This document shows, one piece after another, positions 12,076 through 15,812 of a DNA stretch of 15,812 bases. Both the position numbers and the translations under genes were made by a program. Position 1 is the first letter of the stretch. Each line of letters begins with the position of its first letter. This DNA is from CAVSUR01 sp052143655 (GTDB lineage Bacteria; Actinomycetota; Actinomycetes; Streptosporangiales; Streptosporangiaceae). The notes beneath the pieces were generated by a model. The model had not been told where the DNA came from and did no database searches. It saw nothing but the letters and a program-made list of their open reading frames with translations. The stretch covers positions 1 through 15,812 of the forward strand of contig JBKQSL010000166.1 in NCBI GenBank assembly GCA_052143655.1. Direction: 5' to 3'.

Positions 12076-14823
12076 GACTGCGGGTGCCTCGGTCGCCGGG
12101 TCACCGGCAGTGGCGGCCAGCACGGTCGCGCTACCCGGACCGGTACTGGACGCAGCCTGCCTGGTGGTGCCGGGGACCGTGGCACGGACGGTGGCCGCGG
12201 CTTCGCCGGCCGGCATTGGCCGGGCGATGAGGTAACCCTGGCCGAAATCGCAGCCCATGCTGGCGAGCATCGCCAGCTGCTCAGGCCGCTCGATGCCCTC
12301 GGCTACCACCTCGATGCCCAGGTCGCGGCCGACGCTGACGATCGTCTTCGTCAGCATGCCCAGGGCCGCATCGGTCCCCAGCCCGGCTACGAACGACGGA
12401 TCGATCTTGATGATGTCCACCGGCAGCTGCCGCAGGTAGGCCAGCGACGCGTAGCCCGCGCCGAAGTCGTCGATAGCCAGCCGCACGCCGCGGCCGCGCA
12501 ACTCGACCAGCCCCGCCATCATCGGGGCGCTCGCCTCGATGAGCACCCGCTCGGTCACTTCCAGGATGAGAGCCTCCGGCGGCAGCCCGCACTCGGCAAG
12601 GATCTCGAGCACGGCCTGGCTGAACCTGGTCCCGGTCACCTGGCGGCGGGAGAAGTTGACCGACAGCCGCCCCGGCCAGCCAGCCGCCCGCCAGGCGGCG
12701 GCGTCCCGGCAGGCCTGCCGCAGCACCCACTCGCCGAGCGGCACGATCAGGCCGCTGTCCTCGGCGATGCCGAGGAATTCTGCCGGGTCTACCGCAGCGT
12801 CCTCGCGCGGCCAGCGCACCAGCGCCTCGATCGCCGCGACCTGGCGGGTCGCGAGGCTGACCACGGGCTGGTATTCCAGGGCGAGCTGTCCCCGGGCGAT
12901 GGCCGTGCGCAGGTCGGTCGCGAATTCCAGCCTGCGGACCACGTCGGCGTGCATGCTCGCGGCAAACATCTCCACCCGGCTGCCGCCGGACTCCTTGGCA
13001 CGCGACATCGCCACGTCAGCGTTGCGCAGCAGGTGCTCCCACCGGCTGTCCTGAGCCATGGCCACGCCGAAGCTGGCGGTCAGCGTCACCTCCCGGTCCG
13101 CCGCGAGGAACGGCTCGGCCGCGATGATCCCGGCCAGCCGCTCGGCCATGTCGGCGATCTCCTGTGCCGACGCCGCCCGGTCGATGAGCACGGCGAACTC
13201 GTCGCCGCCCCAGCGCGCCACGATGTCCCGAGACGGCACCGCCGACCGCAGCCGCCGCGCCGCCTGCGCGAGCACGACATCGCCGGCGCCGTGCCCGACG
13301 GAGTCGTTGACGGCGGTGAAGCCGTCCAGGTCCAGGAAGATCGCCCCGGCCACGCCATCGGGCGGCTCGGCCTGCGCATCCGGCCTGTGCGTCCCGGCAA
13401 GCAGGTCGCGGGCGCGCTCCTCCAGGTAGGCACGGTTCGGCAGGCCGGTCAGCCCGTCGTGCAGGGTGAGGTGCGTGACCTGGCGGCGCAGCGCCACCTC
13501 GTCGCTCACGTCCCGGGCGGTGACCAGCAGGCTGGCCGGGGAGCCCTCGTGCCGGTGCGGCGAGATCGTCGACTCGACATGCCGCCAGGTGCCGTCGGCT
13601 GCCCGGACCCGGCAGGCGAGCCGCCCGGCTTCGCCGCCGCCGGCCCGCAGGGCGGCCAGCGCGGCGGCCCTGGCGTGCTGCTGGTCCTCCGGGTGAATCA
13701 GCTCGTACAGATCCTGCCCGGCGAGGTCGGCAGTGGTGTACCCGTAGTCGGCCACGGCGGGGCTGGCGTAGGCGACGGCGCCGGACGGCTCGCAGACCAG
13801 CACGACGTCGCTGGTCCGGTCGGCCAGCTCGCGGAACTGACGGCCGGCTTCACGGGCCACGGCGGTGACGGTGCCAGCCCGCCGCAGCAGGATGAACACC
13901 CTGGTGGCCAGCGCGAGCACGGCAATCGCCGCGATGACTACCAGCACCGGCAGGGCCTGGTGGCCGCCCGCTGCGGCCCAGCCGATCAGCACGACCGCAG
14001 CCAGTGTCGTGGCCGCCAGCGCCGCGAGCGCCGGCGCCGGCCGCCGGCCGGCCGGGCTGCCGGGAAACCCGGGCCTGGCCGGCCAGCCGCCGGGCAGCAC
14101 GCCGGCCCCGGCCGGCTGCAGCGCAGCGACGGCCAGCAGGCAGAGCGAAGCGAGCCAGGCGATCTGCGTCCAGGCCGCCGGGTGCGTGCCAGCGGTCCTG
14201 GCCGTCACGTTGAGCGTGTCCCCGGCCGCCGCCGCGGCCAGCGCGAGCAGCACGGCCAGGCCACGCCGCCCGGCGCCGACGGCGTACTGCGCTGCCGCAG
14301 CCAGCGCGAGCAGGTCGGCTGCCGGGCGGACCAGGTCCAGAGCGAACGTGCCCGCGCCCGTATCAGCCTGCCCGTACGCGGGGCCGAATACGGCCACCCA
14401 GGCGATGGCGAACAGGCCGGTGGCCAGCAGCAGGCCATCGGCGATCTGGGCCGCCGTGCCGCGCCGGGCGGCATCGGGCCCGGATTCCAGCCGGGCGGAC
14501 CGGGCTGGCCGTCCCTGGCCGGCCGCCTCATCGTCGGCTGGGCTGGTCATCGCGGCGACGCTGAGCACCAGGGGCGGCAGCGCCAGCAGCGCCAGCACGT
14601 CTCCCAGGGTCAGCGGAACGGCCGTGCCGCCGAGCGGCCCGCCGAAGGCATCCGCGGCGAACGCGCCGCCCAGCAGGATCGCGGCGACTATCAGCCACCG
14701 GAACGCCCGCCGGTCAGCCGGGTCGCGGTCACGGGCCCCGGCCTGGCCGCGCCAGAGCAGGACCGCGGCCGCAGCGGCAGCCGCGATCCCGGCCGCGGCC
14801 CAGAGCAGCTCGGACCCGCTCAT
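12070..14823 (-). CDS. Membrane-anchored PAS-GGDEF-EAL cyclic di-GMP protein
   Basis: This 917-residue protein has an N-terminal membrane region with about eight hydrophobic segments (residues 5-24, 42-60, 72-92, 127-146, 165-203, 218-238, 265-285, 288-313), a PAS domain (about 328-442), a GGDEF diguanylate cyclase domain (about 444-613) and an EAL phosphodiesterase domain (about 628-880). The cyclase signature GGDEF (539-543) is intact, but the inhibitory I-site has Pro530 in place of Arg. In the EAL part the metal and catalytic motifs are present: EAL (666-668), LEVTE (754-758), DDFG (785-788), IKIDPSFV (805-812), VAEGIE (840-845). It could therefore make or degrade cyclic di-GMP. The ATG at 14823 has no strong ribosome site. 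Three direct repeats lie upstream. Its stop is close to serA. Confidence 0.9.
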   Translation of the reverse strand: MSGSELLWAAAGIAAAAAAAVLLWRGQAGARDRDPADRRAFRWLIVAAILLGGAFAADAFGGPLGGTAVPLTLGDVLALLALPPLVLSVAAMTSPADDEAAGQGRPARSARLESGPDAARRGTAAQIADGLLLATGLFAIAWVAVFGPAYGQADTGAGTFALDLVRPAADLLALAAAAQYAVGAGRRGLAVLLALAAAAAGDTLNVTARTAGTHPAAWTQIAWLASLCLLAVAALQPAGAGVLPGGWPARPGFPGSPAGRRPAPALAALAATTLAAVVLIGWAAAGGHQALPVLVVIAAIAVLALATRVFILLRRAGTVTAVAREAGRQFRELADRTSDVVLVCEPSGAVAYASPAVADYGYTTADLAGQDLYELIHPEDQQHARAAALAALRAGGGEAGRLACRVRAADGTWRHVESTISPHRHEGSPASLLVTARDVSDEVALRRQVTHLTLHDGLTGLPNRAYLEERARDLLAGTHRPDAQAEPPDGVAGAIFLDLDGFTAVNDSVGHGAGDVVLAQAARRLRSAVPSRDIVARWGGDEFAVLIDRAASAQEIADMAERLAGIIAAEPFLAADREVTLTASFGVAMAQDSRWEHLLRNADVAMSRAKESGGSRVEMFAASMHADVVRRLEFATDLRTAIARGQLALEYQPVVSLATRQVAAIEALVRWPREDAAVDPAEFLGIAEDSGLIVPLGEWVLRQACRDAAAWRAAGWPGRLSVNFSRRQVTGTRFSQAVLEILAECGLPPEALILEVTERVLIEASAPMMAGLVELRGRGVRLAIDDFGAGYASLAYLRQLPVDIIKIDPSFVAGLGTDAALGMLTKTIVSVGRDLGIEVVAEGIERPEQLAMLASMGCDFGQGYLIARPMPAGEAAATVRATVPGTTRQAASSTGPGSATVLAATAGDPATEAPAVL

Positions 14824-14862
14824 CGCGCGCCGCCGGTGCAGTCCGCAGGCACTCAGGGCTCC

Positions 14863-14900
14863 TTACTTCCCGCGTGTTACTTCCCGTTACTTCCCGCGTG
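14863..14900. repeat. Three direct repeats of TTACTTCCCG
   Basis: TTACTTCCCGCGTG (14863-14876), TTACTTCCCG (14877-14886) and TTACTTCCCGCGTG (14887-14900) follow each other without gaps. On the minus strand this reads as three CGGGAAGTAA units, 40 to 77 bases upstream of the GGDEF-EAL start. Steps of 14 and 10 bases and the position suggest a binding site for a regulator. Confidence 0.8.
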
Positions 14901-14913
14901 AGGCAGGCCAGCC

Positions 14914-14942
14914 GCTGGCCGTGCGGGCACCGCCCGGCCAGC
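14914..14942. terminator. Possible terminator downstream of the MetRS-like gene
   Basis: GCTGGC (14914-14919) pairs with GCCAGC (14937-14942), and CGGGC (14924-14928) with GCCCG (14932-14936), forming a bulged hairpin with a three-base loop. It lies about 180 bases after the MetRS-like stop in the minus direction and just upstream of the triple repeat. There is no T-run. Confidence 0.35.
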
Positions 14943-15122
14943 CAGGGTCACCGGCACCGTGACCGCAGCTCAGCCTTGAGCCCCGGGCTCCGCATCGAGC
15001 CCTGTCAGCGCACGAGACACCGGAAACGTCGCTGCCCGGCATCCTGGTGTTACCCGGCGGGCCGAGCCAGTAGACGTGACCTCGCGTTCCGGCGAAGCCG
15101 TGTTCACACTACGTGCCGCAGG

Positions 15123-15539
15123 TCACGCTTCGATTGAGGAAGGGACTACAGCGGGAATCACTTCGGCTACGGCAATGCCCATCCGGGCGGCCGCGATCAC
15201 GCGCCCGATGCGCGGGAAGAGCGGCTGCCGTGGCGGCAGCCGCCCGGCACTGTCGTCGCAGGCCGCCAGCACAGCCTCGGCCAGGCCGGGCAGGAACGGC
15301 CGCAACTGCTCCCCGATGACCCGGCAGGCGGCGAGGAGCACGGCCGCGGCCGCGTCGAACTCCTGCCCGGCGGCCCGGTCCCCGGCCCGCTCCGCCGCGG
15401 CCAGCCGCCACGGTGCGGCCGCCTCCGCATACCGGTTCGCCTCGGCCACGACCCGCAGGACCGCTCCGGTGGCCGCCCGGAAGTCGAACCCGGCGAGCGC
15501 GGATGCCACGGAGCCGCGAACGTCAGTACAGGCTGACAC
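15123..15539 (-). CDS. Free-standing MetRS-like anticodon-binding domain protein
   Basis: This 138-residue protein matches the C-terminal helical bundle of methionyl-tRNA synthetase: VVAEANRYAEAAAPWRLAA (residues 30-48), CRVIGEQLRPFLPGLAEAV (72-90) and PLFPRI (106-111). The Trp in APW (W44) corresponds to the conserved anticodon-reading Trp of MetRS. The preceding helix with the NLxSR-type residues is missing, and so is the entire catalytic part. It is not just a cut-off gene: GTG 15539 has its own GGAGG five bases upstream, and gatB ends 46 bases before it, leaving no room for a synthetase core. It is probably co-transcribed with gatB. It could bind tRNA or a synthetase; the function is unknown. 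The last 25 residues have no clear counterpart. Confidence 0.7.
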   Translation of the reverse strand: MSACTDVRGSVASALAGFDFRAATGAVLRVVAEANRYAEAAAPWRLAAAERAGDRAAGQEFDAAAAVLLAACRVIGEQLRPFLPGLAEAVLAACDDSAGRLPPRQPLFPRIGRVIAAARMGIAVAEVIPAVVPSSIEA

Positions 15540-15585
15540 GATGACCTCCGCGCCCGGCGGCGCCAGCTAGGCAGGCCGGGAGCGG

Positions 15586-15812
15586 TCAGCTGAGGCGGGA
15601 CAGGATGAGCTCGCGCACCCGGCTGGCGTCGGCCTGGCCCTTGGTCGCCTTCATCACCGCGCCGACCAGCGCGCCTGCCGCTGCCGTCTTGCCCGCCCGG
15701 ATTTTCTCCGCGATCTCCGGGCTGGCGGCGATCGCGGCATCGACAGCCGCGCCGAGCACGCTGTCGTCGCTGACCACGGCCAGGCCGCGGGCGGCGACGA
15801 TCTCGTCCGGCT
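15586..15812 (-). CDS. gatB: Aspartyl/glutamyl-tRNA amidotransferase subunit B, 3' end
   Basis: The frame enters from the window edge and stops at 15586. The 75 visible residues form the C-terminal YqeY-like domain of GatB: DEIVAARGLAVVSDDSVLG, AEKIRAGKTAAAGALVGAVM, then KATKGQADASRVRELILSRL. GatB, with GatA and GatC, turns Glu-tRNA(Gln) and Asp-tRNA(Asn) into the amide forms; this tail domain contacts the tRNA. The gene is followed after 46 bases by the MetRS-like domain gene in the same direction. Confidence 0.93.
   Translation of the reverse strand, partial: PDEIVAARGLAVVSDDSVLGAAVDAAIAASPEIAEKIRAGKTAAAGALVGAVMKATKGQADASRVRELILSRLS

Larger units (their letters stand above)
14824..15122. 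other. Intergenic region between the GGDEF-EAL gene and the MetRS-like gene
   Basis: I see no convincing coding sequence in these 299 bases. They hold the triple repeat (14863-14900), a hairpin (14914-14942), and a GGTCAC/GTGACC dyad with a seven-base spacer (14946-14964). An inverted CGTGACCT/AGGTCACG pair (15075-15082 and 15120-15127) reaches into the end of the MetRS-like gene. This is the likely promoter region of the GGDEF-EAL gene, but no clear -35/-10 pair stands out. Confidence 0.5.

Noticed and set aside
12061..14901. A very long plus-strand open frame opposite the GGDEF-EAL gene
   Set aside because: It is Gly/Arg/Gln-rich with no domain, and the opposite strand encodes a complete PAS-GGDEF-EAL protein. 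Long antisense frames are expected at this GC content.
1..15812. tRNA genes, rRNA, CRISPR array, known riboswitch
   Set aside because: No cloverleaf, regular spacer-repeat pattern or recognisable riboswitch core was visible on either strand.

Overview
This is a very GC-rich window (strong G/C bias at third codon positions, many GTG starts, Shine-Dalgarno sites such as AGGAGG and GGAGG, and several candidate leaderless promoters). With serA-leuB, ilvE, DUF2630 and gatB present, it points to an actinobacterium, probably a filamentous one. I cannot name the genus from sequence alone. No tRNA, rRNA or CRISPR array is visible.

Region 1 (1-212) is the 3' end of a ricin-type lectin gene, closed by a strong hairpin terminator (225-261). 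Region 2 (about 291-7032) is a decaying integrative element. Its right end carries the control and recombination genes: an AlpA/Xis-like excisionase (4914-5123, -), then a divergent XRE regulator (5283-5861, +) overlapping a tyrosine integrase with a complete catalytic set (5848-7032, +). The xis/XRE gap holds two near-perfect inverted 14-bp boxes that look like operators. To the left, on the minus strand, is a replication module joined by 4-base GTGA overlaps: a small Cys-containing protein, a primase-polymerase gene with an apparent one-base deletion, and a DUF3631 ATPase. The 3' end of the DUF3631 gene runs out of frame across a 5'-truncated RelE/HigB-like toxin remnant that still precedes its XRE antitoxin. 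Further left are a lone terminase-like nuclease domain, a frameshifted helical protein, an unidentified plus-strand gene tail, and two small zinc-ribbon proteins coupled by ATGA. Broken genes dominate the left half, so the element is probably no longer fully functional, although its integrase, xis and regulator look intact.

Region 3 (7051-15812) looks like chromosomal backbone: DUF2630 (-), a threonine synthase pseudogene with its middle deleted (+), ilvE (+) with a structured leader, convergent leuB and serA (-, a likely operon), a 917-residue membrane PAS-GGDEF-EAL protein (-), a free-standing methionyl-tRNA-synthetase-like anticodon-binding domain (-), and the 3' end of gatB (-). serA, leuB and ilvE cover serine and branched-chain amino acid synthesis, and the dead thrC lies beside them. 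The GGDEF-EAL gene has three direct repeats in its upstream region and ends only a few dozen bases before serA, at an operator-like TTGTGA/TCACAA dyad.

The points most worth following up are the orphan MetRS-like domain next to gatB, the thrC deletion, the triple repeat upstream of the GGDEF-EAL gene, the element's divergent operators, and the toxin remnant fused out of frame to the replication ATPase gene.
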